Shown here: positions 1-12,402 of the stretch, in pieces
How positions within the stretch are numbered: the first letter of the stretch is position 1
Layout of the letters: each line of letters opens with the position of its first letter
Assembly (NCBI GenBank): GCA_022578605.1
Contig: MU394121.1
Coordinates: 153,809 to 217,808 of the forward strand
Length of the DNA stretch: 64,000 nucleotides
Direction: 5' to 3'
Source of the DNA: Camillea tinctor
Taxonomy: Eukaryota > Ascomycota > Sordariomycetes > Xylariales > Xylariaceae
Notes under the pieces: model-generated
What the model saw: only the letters and a program-made list of their open reading frames with translations
Told to the model about the DNA's origin: nothing
The model's database searches: none
Program-made: the position numbers and the translations under genes

Positions 1-726
1 CGTTTCAAACACAACAAAAGAAATGTATGGCACCGATGAAATCGATGAAATCATCCATCCGCGATCGAGATTACGGAGGACCCTCTTTTCTGCCGGGCGG
101 TCAAAGCCGATATGGTGTAGTGTTTCCTACTAGAGCTATGTCCACCGCTAAAGCTAAAACTTATTAAGGTGTTACTAGATCAGCGGGAAGCTCTCATCCA
201 TCCATTAAAGTTTGTCAATTGGCCACTCACTGTCGTAGGTGTCGATAGCTTTCGCCTTGTCTTACGGTGATGAGATAAGGAACCTATGCATCCATAGGGG
301 CAAACAATATTCAAGCCTGGGGGTTGCATATAAGGAAGCAACACGCTTTAAAGAAATTGAACCGACTAACGAGGTATCGCAGCTAATAACTCTCTCTGGT
401 GGCTTTCTCACACAACACTTATTACTATGTCTGTAGTTGGAAAAGAAGAAAAATGAAGAAAAAAAGAATACAAATACAAACACATACAAGAATAAACATA
501 GAAATTAAAATTACACAAGAAAATAAGTTAGGAGGCAGATACTCCCATGGGAACCGACTTGACCCCTACAACACGGCCGAAGAGAGCAATAATACCTTCA
601 TACTATCACCACTCTGCAGGTTGCCGTTCCTGTCACGCGCCCCTCCACCTCCTTTCCCCTAGGTAGGTTTTTTTTCTCCTTTTCTCTCTTTTTTTTGTCT
701 GTGTATAGGTAAGTTCGCTATGTATA
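1..726. other. No gene recognised
   Basis: Short overlapping open frames on both strands have no domain, no codon pattern and no splice continuation. An A-rich tract lies near 440-480 and a T-rich tract near 665-700. The T-rich tract sits just downstream of the minus-strand RING gene and probably belongs to its 3' untranslated region. Confidence 0.5.
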
Positions 727-1576
727 TCAGAAGAACGGCATGATCGAGTACGCAAGCTGATGTCGGTACATATACTCGTCCTGCTCGCGTCTATATCGAG
801 ACTCGTCGTCGCTCTCATCCCCTCTTCCAGGTGTAGGCGGGGGCGGTTGGTAGTACACCGTCCTACACACCGGACACTCGTACTTCTTGTTCATGAACCA
901 GGTTAATAGGCAGCGCGAGTGGAACGTGTGCGTGCAGCGTTTCATCTTGAGCACATCGTCATTGATTGGCTGTTTCTTTCTCTTCTCCTCATTACCGCTA
1001 CAACTTGATGTAGTAGTTGTCGTTGTTCTCGAGACGCTGTCTTTGCCCGCTTCTAGGTCCACTTCCATAGCATCCTTGGAGCTTGATGTTTGCTGCGGTT
1101 GTGGTGGCTGCTGTTGCTGATCGTTGGCAAACAGACATCCCAAACATATAGGACTGTTTGTTTATATAATATGATATGATATCAGCAACACGATTTTGTG
1201 ATAAGTGACAGTGACAGTGGTAATGGCCGGATAGGAACATCTCACTTACCATTCGGTATCTGCCGCCTCCCCGACTGGCATGTTCCGCTTTTCCGTGACG
1301 CCCTCGAGCTGCGTGAGAGCGTTCTGAACCGTCTTGGGCAACCCGCTTTCCGGTGTGTTGCCGCTGCTCTTTCTCTTTCGAGAGAAGAGGCTGCAGCGGG
1401 TCGAGAATATCCCGAATCGCCAAAGCCTACAAGGATGCCAGGTTAGTCGCTTCATCAAGCCGGGCGCACGCATCGTAGATAGATCTGATTTGGGTTTGGG
1501 TTTACACTGCTAAGATAACGGCTACGCCGATCACGACGAAGCAAGTCACGGCGACGACATCCCAAGGGTATTTCAT
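727..1576 (-). CDS. Membrane-anchored RING-H2 finger protein (putative E3 ubiquitin ligase)
   Basis: Three-exon model on the minus strand: 1576-1506, 1426-1250, 1153-727, giving 224 aa. Exon 1 starts MKYPWDVV and is almost entirely one hydrophobic helix (residues about 5-24), so the protein is probably a single-pass membrane protein. Intron 1 has a GTAAAC donor, a CTAAC branch site and a TAG acceptor. Intron 2 has a GTAAGT donor and splits the codon of the first RING cysteine. After joining, the zinc ligands are C83-P-I-C86, then C156-x-H158-x2-H161-x2-C164, then C176-P-V-C179. This is the C3H2C3 order of RING-H2 ligases, which bring an E2 enzyme to a substrate. Unusual is the roughly 69-residue Q-, P- and T-rich insertion between C86 and C156. 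The Asp/Glu/Arg-rich tail ends MPFF. The RING call is secure; exon 1 is inferred. Substrate and organelle are unknown. Confidence 0.72.
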
Positions 1577-2764
1577 CGCTCATATAGATTTTCTCTAGAG
1601 GCCGTATTTCCCCTGTTTCATGCCCAACGGGCAGTTGAAGCTTCTGTCTGGCTAACGAGTCCGGCTGCGTGCAGTGATGGTAAGCTGTGCGATGATGCTG
1701 TGTCAGCTTCGATGACTTGTTCGTCTCTTTCTAACTAATCTAGAGAATATGAATGGCAATTCCGCGGCATACCTACTGGAAGGGAAACACACTGTGCTTA
1801 GTCGTTTGCGGGACACTGCATTGATGCGGGCTATGTCGCTGGCCACATAGGAATCGGGAACTCTTTCTGGATCATTTATTCCGTGTATGGTATTCTGTGT
1901 CTACCCGTATAGAATGGTCTAGTCTCGGGAGCGTTGAGGTCGAAAGCCGTGTAAACCAGTTGACAGGTCGTACCGCAAGATTAGTAGCACCTAACACCAA
2001 ATCGCGCACACGGGGTTTCTGCGCACATGGAGTTTCTTTTTTTTATTTTACGAGTAAATAAATCTTAAAGGTAGTGAATGAAGGTTGAAGAAATGAAATT
2101 GGGAGGGAAATAGTATTAGGGACTGCATCTCTCTTTCCCACAGACCCCCTGGCCCCCCCGAAGTAAGGCTGTATAATAGCCAATATTTCCATATTGGGTG
2201 AGAAGTAAGGAATCTGTTAATCGTGACTGCCGCGATGGGATGCCATGCGATGTCATGTCTATATTTAAAATCCCGGCAACCCTCCCCGTAAGCACCACTA
2301 TCCACCCACGTCTCAAACCCCCATGCTCCCCATGTCGGCTCATAACTGCCATTGGGCGCTTGTGTGCGTCTATCTGCCCTACCAGAAAAGAAAACCATGC
2401 AAGGGGGTGCACGACAGGATGATTGTTATCGAAGAGAAAAACAAAAGTGGTGGGATCAGCGGAAAAAAAGAAGCTTTTCCATAGGTGAATTGCTGACAAT
2501 GCAGGATCTTTCCCCTCCCCCCTGCTTCACTAGGTAGGCTGGCTGAACGGTTTAAAACGTTGCAGTCAAACCACGTTGTCAGGACTAAGCCAGCCCACAG
2601 CCAAGCCAACTGACTTGACTGACCTGTCAGGCACGGGCTAAGCGACTCCCTTCGTCGTTGTGCAAAGGTCAGCTAGATACCTAGATAATTAACTTCCTCT
2701 AGATTGGACAGTCAATTCCTGTAGGACGCGCGTACTCCAGCAATCTTCATCTGCATTCTCATCT
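1577..2764. other. Intergenic, no gene recognised
   Basis: Nothing here is supported as coding. The stretch separates the RING gene from the 3' end of the SET-domain gene, and it includes a C-rich run near 2144-2159. Overlapping short frames between 2048 and 2609 occur on both strands without splice continuity. Confidence 0.45.
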
Positions 2765-4485
2765 TCACCTCATCCGCTGTCTCTTGGTCGACGGCTCATG
2801 ATTATTGTCCTCGTTTGTTGACCCCAGCTGTGCGATCTTTTCGCCAGTAAGGAGTACGGCTTCTTCCAGCAGCATCTTCTCGCCACACCGGACCATAATG
2901 GCGGCCCTGTGACGGCCTGAGAGCTTGTCATTCGGTAGCAGGTTCATGTCTTCCGTAGTACTCGTCGGATACTCGGCGAGTCTCAGCTGAAGTGCCTTAC
3001 GCAGAGTTGAGAAGAATATTTCATCGCGTCTCTGCTTATCGGGAATAGTTTCCGGGCTAAACTTGCGAATGGCTTTTAGGAATGTATTGAATTGTTCGCG
3101 AAGATCTTCTGGAAGATGCTTGAGAGTTGCGTCCCCATGAACCTGGCCCTGCGAATCGGGTTCCCCTAGGTCCCTGTCGATCACAAATGCATCTTCCACC
3201 TCCTCGGGGTCCAATTCGTTCAGCTGTAATCTGGATTAGTTATTGCGCATCGACTAGGGATGTAGAGATCTCGAGACCGACCCTAAGGCTTCTAGACTTA
3301 CCGCTTTGCCCCAAACATTTTCGTCTAATTTAAGGGATTCCTTGAGAACAGAAAGTATCAAAGTCCAGGAAAGTTCCACTACGTCATACCTGGAATGACG
3401 ATCCGTCACGTATCCGTATCGTCGAAGCAGCTCCCCATTGCCCAAAGGTCCGTAGTAATTGAGAATTTCTTGGCCAGCGGGAATTGGTCTTAGAGAGGTA
3501 ACGGTGAGACTTTCTTCTCCGTGATTTACATGGGCCTATCCAGTGTTAGTAGAGTCCTAGACTCGCCATGCGCTCACTTTTTAGGGCGGTTTAATCTTCT
3601 GCAGCTAGGACACAGCAACTCACATTAAATTCAGCATCCGCATTAAGGATATCGGCCATGGGCACCATCCCCATCAGCGTTTTCCCTTCTCTATCTTCCA
3701 TCCACTCGTCCTCATTTTCGGTCTCCATCTCCTCGTCGTCCTCGTTCTCCAAGTCGAAAGCGTACGCCATGATGGTGCTTCCCATACGGTGCGCCAGCTG
3801 CAGGAGCTGATCCTCGCTAAGTCGCTGGGAGGTTCCCTCGGGATAGAAAACGCTTGCATTCTCCTCGACTACGGGTAAGACTTTAGTGCGAAATATGCCA
3901 TCGGCCTCCTCCCTGCCGATGCGCGATACGATAGAGCTCGCTTGCAACTGGTCTAGCTCCTGGTCTGACCACCACATCAACGTCTCAAACTCGCTAGGCA
4001 GCACGTCGAAATAGGGCTTCCAGCGTGACTTGTCGCCTTGCAAGTACTCATAGATCATGACCAGGATGAGTGAAACCCAGTTATCGGGCGGGCCGCTGGT
4101 CTCGCTGCCATCCTCATCGGCTTCATTGTCGTCGTCCTCTAGACCCGTAGTCGCGAACAACTGCGGTATCTTCTTGACAAGATCAGAGGTCTCTGTGCTG
4201 ATAATGGCTGACCGGGGGATGGTGAAGAGCACCGTATCCTCGGGAATATCAGCCGTAGTGACTATATCCCGTTAGGTCAGTAAAGCCTTTCTGGGGAGAT
4301 TTGTGACAAATGAGTTGCGGTAGTAAGGGGGTAGGTAATAGCAGTAAAAGCGCACCGATGCCTCTGCCGGCGCTGCGGCCGCGAAGGTCTGTGATTCTAA
4401 TGTCGGGATGGAACGTTGCACCGGGCCAGGACTTGAACCAGTTCAGAAAAGAGGCCGACTTTGCGTCGAATGCTGGATCAGACAT
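2765..4485 (-). CDS. RKM4: SET-domain ribosomal lysine N-methyltransferase, RKM4/SETD6 type
   Basis: Four exons on the minus strand: 4485-4356, 4261-3624, 3535-3302, 3223-2765, giving 486 aa, close to yeast Rkm4. Every joint keeps frame: GTGCGC donor/TAG, GTGAGT/TAG with a CTAAC branch, GTAAGT/CAG. The N-terminus (FLNWFKSWPGATFHPDIRI, then DLRGRSAGRGI) and the core (VPMADILNADAEF, then ILNYYGPLGNGELLRRYGYV) are typical of the SETD6/Rkm4 branch, which uses S-adenosylmethionine to methylate a lysine of a large-subunit ribosomal protein. The SET domain is split by an acidic insert (about residues 170-200, Glu/Asp-rich), as in other family members. A helical C-terminal Rubis-substrate-binding-like region follows and ends in a basic KRQRMR tail. 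Assignment to RKM4 rather than a paralogue rests on recognition by eye. Confidence 0.85.
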
Positions 4486-7400
4486 TTTTTTATTTTTATT
4501 TTGTTTTCTAGTTTTTATCTTAAAATTGAATTCATTGAATTGTTGAAAAAAATATAATATTTTGTTTGGATTACCATTTTCTGTTGTACCGGACCACGTT
4601 ATTTGATGAGGATAAAAAAATTTGGATTACTATTTTTCAAAAGTACCCGAGTACAATACACTAAGAAATCTAACCTAGGTCAATTACTTAGTAACCAAGT
4701 CACTATCGCATCTCATTCAGGTGTCAGGTACCTCTTATTAACCACTAACCTAACCTACCTGCCTACCTACCTAATCTAGTACCTATTTCCTTATTGCGCT
4801 GCTGATGCGATAAGCAAGGGGAACCCCGGGCCTGGAGAGCTGAGGTGCACGGACTCTGAACCATGCGCCGACCTTTAACCCCGAACCTTTTTATGTAATC
4901 TAGGGGTAACAAGAACAGTTACGGGATATGTGAATACCCTAACCTATAACATTATCGGAAGACAGGGGAAAGGAAAGGAAGTGAGAAGGGGGATGGGTGA
5001 ACATGCACATCATCGACTGAAGCAGATGAGATGTTCATATGCACAGGCACAAAAAAAAGAAAAGAAGAAAAAAGATAAAGCAGTGATATCAAGATGGGGG
5101 AACATGTTGCAGGATTATGTGAGATACCGATGAAAAAAAAGAAGAAGAAAAAAAGAAGAAAAGAAACCAGGTCCATCTTTCTTTTTTCAGCCTCAGAAAT
5201 CATAACATATCCTTCCCCAATATTATTCTATGTGCGTTTGCCTGCGTATGTCCGTGTCCGTGTCCGTGTGCATTAAGACTGTCGTCTTCCGGTTCGACTG
5301 CTTTAAGTGGCATTTGCCAAGCTAACAACACCAATAGGTATTATGCCGCCTATGCGGTGTTCCAACCGGCGAATGACCGTGCATGCGAGAAAAAAAAGGG
5401 GGGGAAAGGTATAGTAGGTAATGCAGACCATTGTCGTACATGGAGATTCTATCTTATTGCCTATAGGAAGGAAACAATAACGTTTCCCCTTTACGAAGTC
5501 AACACAGTATAGTATTGATCTTAAACATTCTACCTACCCCTATCCCTTTACTTTCTCCCCTCATCCCGCGGCTCCATGCATTAATCCCCCCCTTTTTTCC
5601 ATCGGGGTGAAGAGGCCCAAGTCGAAATGGACTATTTTAAGAACCGATGAAGCAATTTCACATTTCTGAATGGCTGATAGATATAAAGTAGTATCTGCGG
5701 GTAATGCCATGGCATATGTATGTAGGTTATGCTATGAGATGGTATGTAGTCTTTGGTAAAGCTCCCCCAATCTGAGTTGTTCCTAAGCTATGTAGGTTAT
5801 CATGCCTACATACCTAGCTGCTTGACTAGCCTCGTAGGGAAGAGGTGGGTGGGCAAAGCAGCACCTGGGGCTTAAGTTTATTCGTCTAGTCAAAACGTTG
5901 TGGAGTGGAGTCTGTGGTATTCCGAATGCCCAAATCCCGGGATAATGGGGGAATGGGCAGGAAAGAGAGAGATAGAAGAAGATTACACACCCATCCCAAA
6001 AGAAACAAGCCCAAGATCATCAGCTGCAAGAAAACAAGATCATGTTCTGCGCTCCGGAATAAAAATCCTTTATTGGCTCATCCGTATATAGTTTATACTA
6101 CGAATAGCCGGTATGGATGTGTCCCAGGTGGTATGTATCCATAAAATAGTTTAACTAGTCTTGCTGAATCGGGAAGAAGGCTTCTCAGTTATGACTTCGT
6201 TCGGCCCAATATATCGCTATGAAACCACGTGGTTCGCATTGTGAGACTATTATATCCCCTGGGCGATAATCCGGATGTTACCTACACACTTGACTTGGCT
6301 GTCCGCTGTCCGAAAATTTCTATCATTTTTCATGTGCGCACAAGATACATTACTGTTTAGAACTTGTCTTCAGGGGCTGCCTCAACTTCCACCACTTATT
6401 CTAGTCGACAGGACGAAACTATTTCCCCATACAATGATATTCTTTCTGCTCAGGCATTTCACAACCTGAAACCATATTTCTTGGGCATATCTGAACATAT
6501 CTATTTCTTAAAGTAAATAATTGGATCCCTTCTATACGGCCACCTCATAGACTGATATATCCCCCACTTGGTTCGTAACACATTGGACGGACCCCATGTC
6601 TCTTTTCCCCAGACTGAGGGACGTCCCGTACCACGTTGTTATCAGTTATTTGTCCGCATAGACGCGTTAGACGTTACTAAAATACATGGTAGACTATTTC
6701 CTCCCTTCTGTCTCCATATTTCCTATTATCAAAGGCATCTACACAGCCATCGTGGGACGTAGCATGGATGATGTATTGCAAGTAGTATTACTGGTGCATC
6801 TCCAGGGGACGTTGCAGGGGAATGAAGGAATGGTCAAATACGACATGGATATTGTGCCACGTTGCCCGGCCGGTGTTTATTGGTTCGGCAGCCCAGGTTC
6901 TCTGTTTGTTCTCTCTCCTGCCGTGACGAACGGCGGTGCTAGACTCGGGTCTCCGTACATTGGCGAAATAACTTCACCGTTGAATGTTGCCCTTCTCATT
7001 TTTTCTCGTTTTTGCACTTTTGTAACATGGAATTCTCTACCACGGAACCAGCTTCAGGACAAAATAGATAGGACAATTGTTGCCCATTGCACGCATCGTC
7101 GGAGAGAGGGGAGAAATAGGGAGGAATAGTAAAAAGTGGTCCGCTGCTGGTATATATTTAAAAACGACCGATGAAGCTCTGAAAATTTGGAGGATATACG
7201 AAAGATGTCTAACTTTCCTTTCCGTACAGCATCACCCATCTACGCAACCTAGAAGTTCGACGAGAAGCAGCAGCCATATCACCGCCCACACACACACACT
7301 CTCTCTCTCACGCTCAACCCCCTGGTTTGCCTCTTACCCTCCTTAGCAAAGCCGACGGCTGGGTGCCGTTGGTGTCTTGCTTGCCCCCCTCCCAGCACCC

Positions 7401-8949
7401 GATGGAAGGATGATCAGCAATGCCGACCTAACCCGCGTCTGGTCTCGACTGCTACCTAGTACCTCCTTCTTCCTCCAGAAGAAAGGAAGCTATGGCCGAG
7501 CTATGTTAGCTTGAGACCACATGAGGTACGTCATTATTCTTGGACGTACCTTCGCATTTCCGGGTCCAGTCTCAAAGCAGGACGGTGCTTTTTTTTCTTT
7601 TCCTTTCCCTAGTATTTCCTATGGGGTGTTGTAATATCCTTGGTGGTGGTATGATAAGTTGGGCTGAATCTAGATTATGCTTATGGCACCGACGTGGGAG
7701 GTCCTTCTTTGTTCGACCTTTACCGCCAAGGGGTGTCTGGGGGAGGGTTGCGATGATGAGCTCATGGGCGTTGCTAGCATGAATATATGTCTTCACCCGG
7801 GTCGTCGTCATCTCCTTCTCCACTTAAAAAGAAATACTCTAAAAGAAATCCCCAGGGAAAAAAGGGGGGGAACCGAGGAAAAGGAAAGTGACAACGGCGG
7901 CGTGCCGAACTATTGGTCAGCACCACAGTTCCACAACCGATATCTAAGCACTTTGCCGGACCGGTGAGCTAACATTATTTCGAAGGGTTCCCTTGCTTTA
8001 ATGAACAAACCATCGTATAAGCCAATGCAGAAGCATCAGGAACACATTCTGCCATAGAAGAGATAGTCAACCTGAAGAATCCCTCCCCACAGGGGGCTAT
8101 CCGTGGAATGAATGACCACGAGGGACCCAACACCCCCAATATGTATGGGGCATCGCGTTTGGATAGCCAGTGAGATATACAGCTTCGCAAGCCCTTAACG
8201 TTCGTGGGTTGCGGATGTTGACGATTCGAACAAAGCACCTGGGATCGAATCTTGGCGTTATGGCATGCATGCTGCTGAAGATTGGGCCATGTTGCTTTTT
8301 GCTTTTGACCCCCTTACCTTTCTTCTTCACCTCCTTTCCTTGGACAGCGGGACTCATCCATATTGGTGGCATGAGATGCAAGATATGGAGGGGGGGAAAT
8401 GGTCGCCAGCATTGATGACGATCTCATGCTACATCATCAGGTTTGATGGAACTGTCCCTGGCTTGACCGGCTGCCGGGGACTGGGTCCTGTGTGTTACCA
8501 AGATTTTCGAAATGGCACTCAAGATTACCGGCATCGTTTTCATTTGTATCCCAGGCCGACTCCTAATCGAGGCGATGGGCTGGCTATACGTGGGGAGAAA
8601 TGAGCGGTCGTGTTAGACGAGGCGCTAATGCTGCCAAACATCGTGGTAGAATGGAACCAAGACGCGAAGTGCTTGCCATTCTGTTGCCCCGCCGCCCGTA
8701 CGGGTTCTCGCTTTCCTTGGCTGAAGTGACCGGGTTTGGGCAGAATTGGCAGGATTTGATGTCATTATTGTTTAGATTCGGGGTTTGTGTTAGAGCTAGG
8801 CGGCGCATATATCAAGTCGAGGGAGACGACAACTTTTCAGAAGGCATTTTGGGATGAATATATCACTTTGAATCTGGATGCCCGCTAACTCGACCTCATT
8901 GCTTGAATCTACAATCTCAAACTTGAATCTCCAGAATCAGTAAATAACT
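4486..8949. other. 4.5-kb stretch without convincing genes
   Basis: All open frames here are short, overlap on both strands and lack recognisable domains or splice-joined continuation. Visible structure is simple sequence: TACC/TAGG-rich runs at 4730-4790, purine tracts of the AAAAGAAG type at 5050-5170 and a CA/CT microsatellite at 7286-7309. It could hold long untranslated leaders or a non-coding transcript, but the sequence alone does not show one. Confidence 0.4.
7286..7309. repeat. CA/CT compound microsatellite
   Basis: A run of CA dinucleotides passes directly into CT dinucleotides. It is simple sequence with no coding context. Confidence 0.85.
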
Positions 8950-9927
8950 ATGTCTGGAGTGAGATCCGGCCAACCTCTAGCACCATCATCATCTTCTTCT
9001 AACGTTCTCAAGTCAAAAAATCATCACAAGGGAGCGCCTAAAGCACAAAAATCATCGAAGGGCTATGATAATATGCCTGCGGACTTCTGGTTTGTTGTGA
9101 ATGAGCTCATGCTCGACGAGGAAAAGCCTCTACAACCCGATCAGTGGGGAAACATCGTACCACCAATCTATCCTAATTATTATATCGGAGAGAGGATTGG
9201 GAGAGTCTTCAGATATCAAAATGGCACCGTGACTGAGGCAGAAGGGTTTGAATGGTGTCGCCCGCAATGGGGAGGCCCTGGTAGTATCAGCTATCCGGCC
9301 CGTGACGAGTCTGGAAATCTTGTATTCTACTCCCTTACTACGTACAGTTCGAGCACCGTGTTCGATCTCGGTCCCTTTTGCCCCTGTGCGTACGCCATGG
9401 CTGATGCGACCGCCACCGACATGAACATGCTTGCTGCGCCATATGATAGGTTTTACGCCTTGCAGTTCGACAACCGGGACGGCACGAGCCGAGCCTTCTT
9501 CAACGGGGGTGCAAAGTACATTGCGGGTGCTGCAAATTGGCTAGGGCGTCTTGTCTCGAGTGCTTATAGGCACCCCGGAACTCAAGAAAGCTTGGTGCCC
9601 ACAGCTCTTGGGGGGGAGATTGGGACCATTCTAGGTCTCATGGCATTGGCCGAACGACAGGGGAGGACAGATCATGCATTTCTCAGTCATTGGAATGGGA
9701 GCAAATGGCAGGGGATAAGGCAACACTATGTCTGTAAGTTACCCCAAGCAGATCTTGCAAATACGACTTTCACGAGATGACTGGTATTGACACGGTGCGC
9801 TATAGCTCCTCACGGGCCGCCAAGGGTGGTATTAGTGTCTGTTGCTGTTGACTCAAGCCAGAACCCGGGCCACGAGTTCGACAGTATCAGGAATTTTGAG
9901 AATTATGGCTATGCAGTTCTCGGGTGA
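8950..9927 (+). CDS. Hypothetical protein, 301 aa
   Basis: Two exons, 8950-9733 and 9806-9927. Without splicing the frame stops at 9780. A GTAAGT donor inside the HYV codon region and a TATAG acceptor give an in-frame second exon of about 40 codons ending in GYAVLG. The first 40 residues are Ser/Lys-rich and probably disordered. The rest is a compact domain rich in Trp, Tyr and Gly (for example FEWCRPQWGGPGS and FDLGPFCPCAYAMAD) with no transmembrane segment or signal peptide. No family was recognised. Repeated aromatic/Gly motifs and a single domain suggest a folded cytosolic or nuclear protein, but no function can be assigned. Its neighbours, a gene-free region and YAR1, give no hint. Confidence 0.7.
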
Positions 9928-10674
9928 TGATTTGAGATTCGGTGTTGATAATCGAAGTGTGTTGGTATCCTAAGGTGTGTTGGAGGGTTTACTGGTTGCA
10001 CACAAACTTATGGAGAGAAATTCATTATACATTATTTCGTTCATCTATTTTCTTATTCACGACACGAAACGAATGTTAGCACCTAGCTATTTACAAACGT
10101 ACTATTAGAAGCTTAAGAGACTTCAAATACATACAGTATCCTTTCACCTAGCAAAATAATCAAGTGTATGTTACAACCTTCATAGCAATGGCAAGAAGCC
10201 TCTGTGGTTGGAACGTTCTCGAAAGTAGGCAGGTCTGGATCAGCCCCAAAAGAAGTCCACATTCACATATGAGACCAGCTCTATCTAAACAAAATACTAG
10301 ATGGTTGACTTATTAGATGACAAAATTGGCAGTTCGTAGGATATCTGCCTACGTCGTGTACTGCGAGTTCTGATTCTCGGCGCCACAACGCGAGTTATTG
10401 CCCAGCAGTAGGCGATGGCATATCAGCAGCACGATGACATAGGAAGCATGAAACAATCTTGTTTTACTTTTTTTCTTTTTTCGTCCTCTCTTCAGCAGGC
10501 TTCCGCTACAGATTTTAAACTAGGTCAGCGATAGGTTCGTTGGTCTTGGGATGTAGCTTTTTCTTTTTCTTCCACAGGGCCGGCATGAAACACACACATG
10601 TCAACATCTTACTGGGTACTTGGTGTTTTCTCTTCTCTCGTGCCTCTCGTCGCCTCCTCTTCACTTTTCTTCCC
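9928..10674. other. Intergenic; two small hairpins
   Basis: No coding sequence is supported. It lies between convergent genes. A perfect 5-bp stem with a 7-nt loop sits at 10336-10352, and a 4-bp stem with an 8-nt loop at 10364-10379. These resemble tRNA arms, but no full cloverleaf forms. Confidence 0.4.
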
Positions 10675-11693
10675 TTAGTTTGTAGAACTATTACCGACAC
10701 CGCCATTTTGACCGGTCTGCTCCTGCTCCTGCGGCTCGCCAGCAGCACCCTCCTCGTCATCTTCTTGGTCGCCCATCTCCACATCTTGGGCTCCTTTAGC
10801 TAGCCCGCCACCCTCTGTCGCGTTAGCGCCTTCGATATCCCTACTCTGCGATAAGAAATACTCGACTACGTGCATGTGGTTGTTGAAAGCGGCCAGATCT
10901 AGAGGGATCTGATCCTTGTCGTTAGCTGCGGCGGGGGAAGCACCTCGCGATAGCAGCAGCTTGACTACATCGAGGTGACCGCCTAGACATGCCCAGTGGA
11001 GTGCCGTGTTTCCGAATGTGTTCTGCACGTTGATGTAAGGTATCTCTGCTGTTTCTGCTCCTTCCGAAGCGGACGCTGACTGCGACTCTAGTTCCGCTGT
11101 CGACCCTGTCGTCGGGCTTACAGGAGCAGCGGAGAGGACTGACGTTGGTGCTGTTGTTGCATCCGCCCCCGCAGTAGCTCCCGACGCTTTGGATGGGAGA
11201 TATGAGAGAATCAGGGTCACGGTCTCTACGACAGGACTGGGTTAGCTAGTTGGAACCCAACCCAACCTGAGGAAGTGCATGCCCAGTGTGATGGAGACTA
11301 TAATTGGGCAGTGACATGATAAAACGATGCTATGCCGCCGTCCCATACCCGAGGAACTAAGATAGTAGCTTCTATGCTCATGTATCATGGCGGCTGATGT
11401 CACCACGGCATAGTACACGTGCCGATAGATATGCGAACTAAGGGCGAATGGAAGAAGAAAAAAAAGGGGGAGTGGGTAAAAATGACCATGGACTTACTTG
11501 CGTGTCCATTGGCTGCCGCCATGTGCAAACAGGTGGCATTGCTATCATCTCTTGCAGCAGCGAGCACTTCAGACGGCGTGAGATCTTTTCGGCCGGAAAT
11601 GTCTCGTAGCATTTCGGCAAGCTCTACATCTTCACCAGCCCGAGCGAGATAGATCAGATCGTCAATCTCGTCTTCGGATAAATTTGGTGCCAT
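10675..11693 (-). CDS. YAR1: Ankyrin-repeat protein, YAR1-like
   Basis: Two exons on the minus strand, 11693-11498 and 11225-10675, giving 248 aa. The intron is 272 nt, long for this window, with a GTAAGT donor and a TAG acceptor, and it splits a codon inside the first repeat. The N-terminus (SEDEIDDLIYLARAGE) and the first ankyrin repeat (CLHMAAANGHA...) match the small Yar1 family, which in yeast chaperones ribosomal protein uS3 (Rps3) to the nucleus during 40S assembly. Between the first and second repeats is an Ala/Thr/Ser-rich insertion of about 50 residues. The next repeat reads FGNTALHWACLGGHLDVVKL and is followed by a third, LDLAAFNNHMHVVEYFL. The C-terminus is acidic, then Gln/Gly-rich. 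The family assignment is good; the role is taken from yeast. Confidence 0.8.
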
Positions 11694-12402
11694 TTTCTGT
11701 GATTTCGAGTATTTTTTTTTCTCTCTTTTCGTATGGCGTATTATTGTGTTGTTATCTCAATAGCGAGGAATATAATCACGGTTTTGGATTGGACTGGATT
11801 ATACAGGAACCACCTCCAAGACCGTATCACCGGGTTGTTACGAATCCCCGTGGGAGCTTAGGCGCCGATGCGAACGAAAATTTTCCAACGGCGATTGGGC
11901 GGCGTAAAAATTCTTCTTTTAGATATCCACAAATCTAGGTGCGGAACTTTAGAATGGGAAATGTTATTGGCCTGCTTTGAACGTTTCGCACGAGTGAAAT
12001 ATTCCCTACCCGGATTTTCCACAGAAGTTGTGATTAGTAGTAGAAATAGTAGTAGTAGTTTGAACAAAGTAACGTCGCCCTCGTCGTCTTCGAAGTGGTG
12101 ATTTAGACTTCTCTACTAGATCACGTGATACACCAACTTCAGTACGCACCCAGTGAATTAATCAAGTCTGTCAGTTAGAGCCTTGCGGGAAGTATAATAA
12201 GTGTTCAATAGTTGTTTATGAATATGGTAGTTTGTGTAAGGTGATGATGGCGTCCGCAGAAAAATGTCATATACTTGTTATTACCTGTATCATATGTGCA
12301 AATGCGTTATGCGATGCTCATCGACTTCATTTGCCCCTTAAATATCATAGCTCGGTGGACAACAACTCACCTGTTTTGTTTTACCTGTCAAATATATTGG
12401 TT
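11694..12402. other. Intergenic: YAR1 upstream region and SPO11 downstream region
   Basis: No gene seen. It contains an E-box-like TCACGTGA at about 12120 and AGTAGT-type simple sequence near 12040. Confidence 0.45.

Noticed and set aside
6686..7129. 147-codon frame in the gene-free region
   Set aside because: No recognisable domain, composition like flanking non-coding DNA and no splice continuation.
10336..10394. Possible tRNA (two hairpins and a GGCGCCA end)
   Set aside because: The T-loop has an extra base, the variable region is too long and no acceptor partner exists upstream.
12131..12150. 20-nt near-repeat with about 23422-23441 (ACCAACTTCA..ACGCACC)
   Set aside because: Only about 17 of 20 bases match and the flanks do not align; it could be chance.
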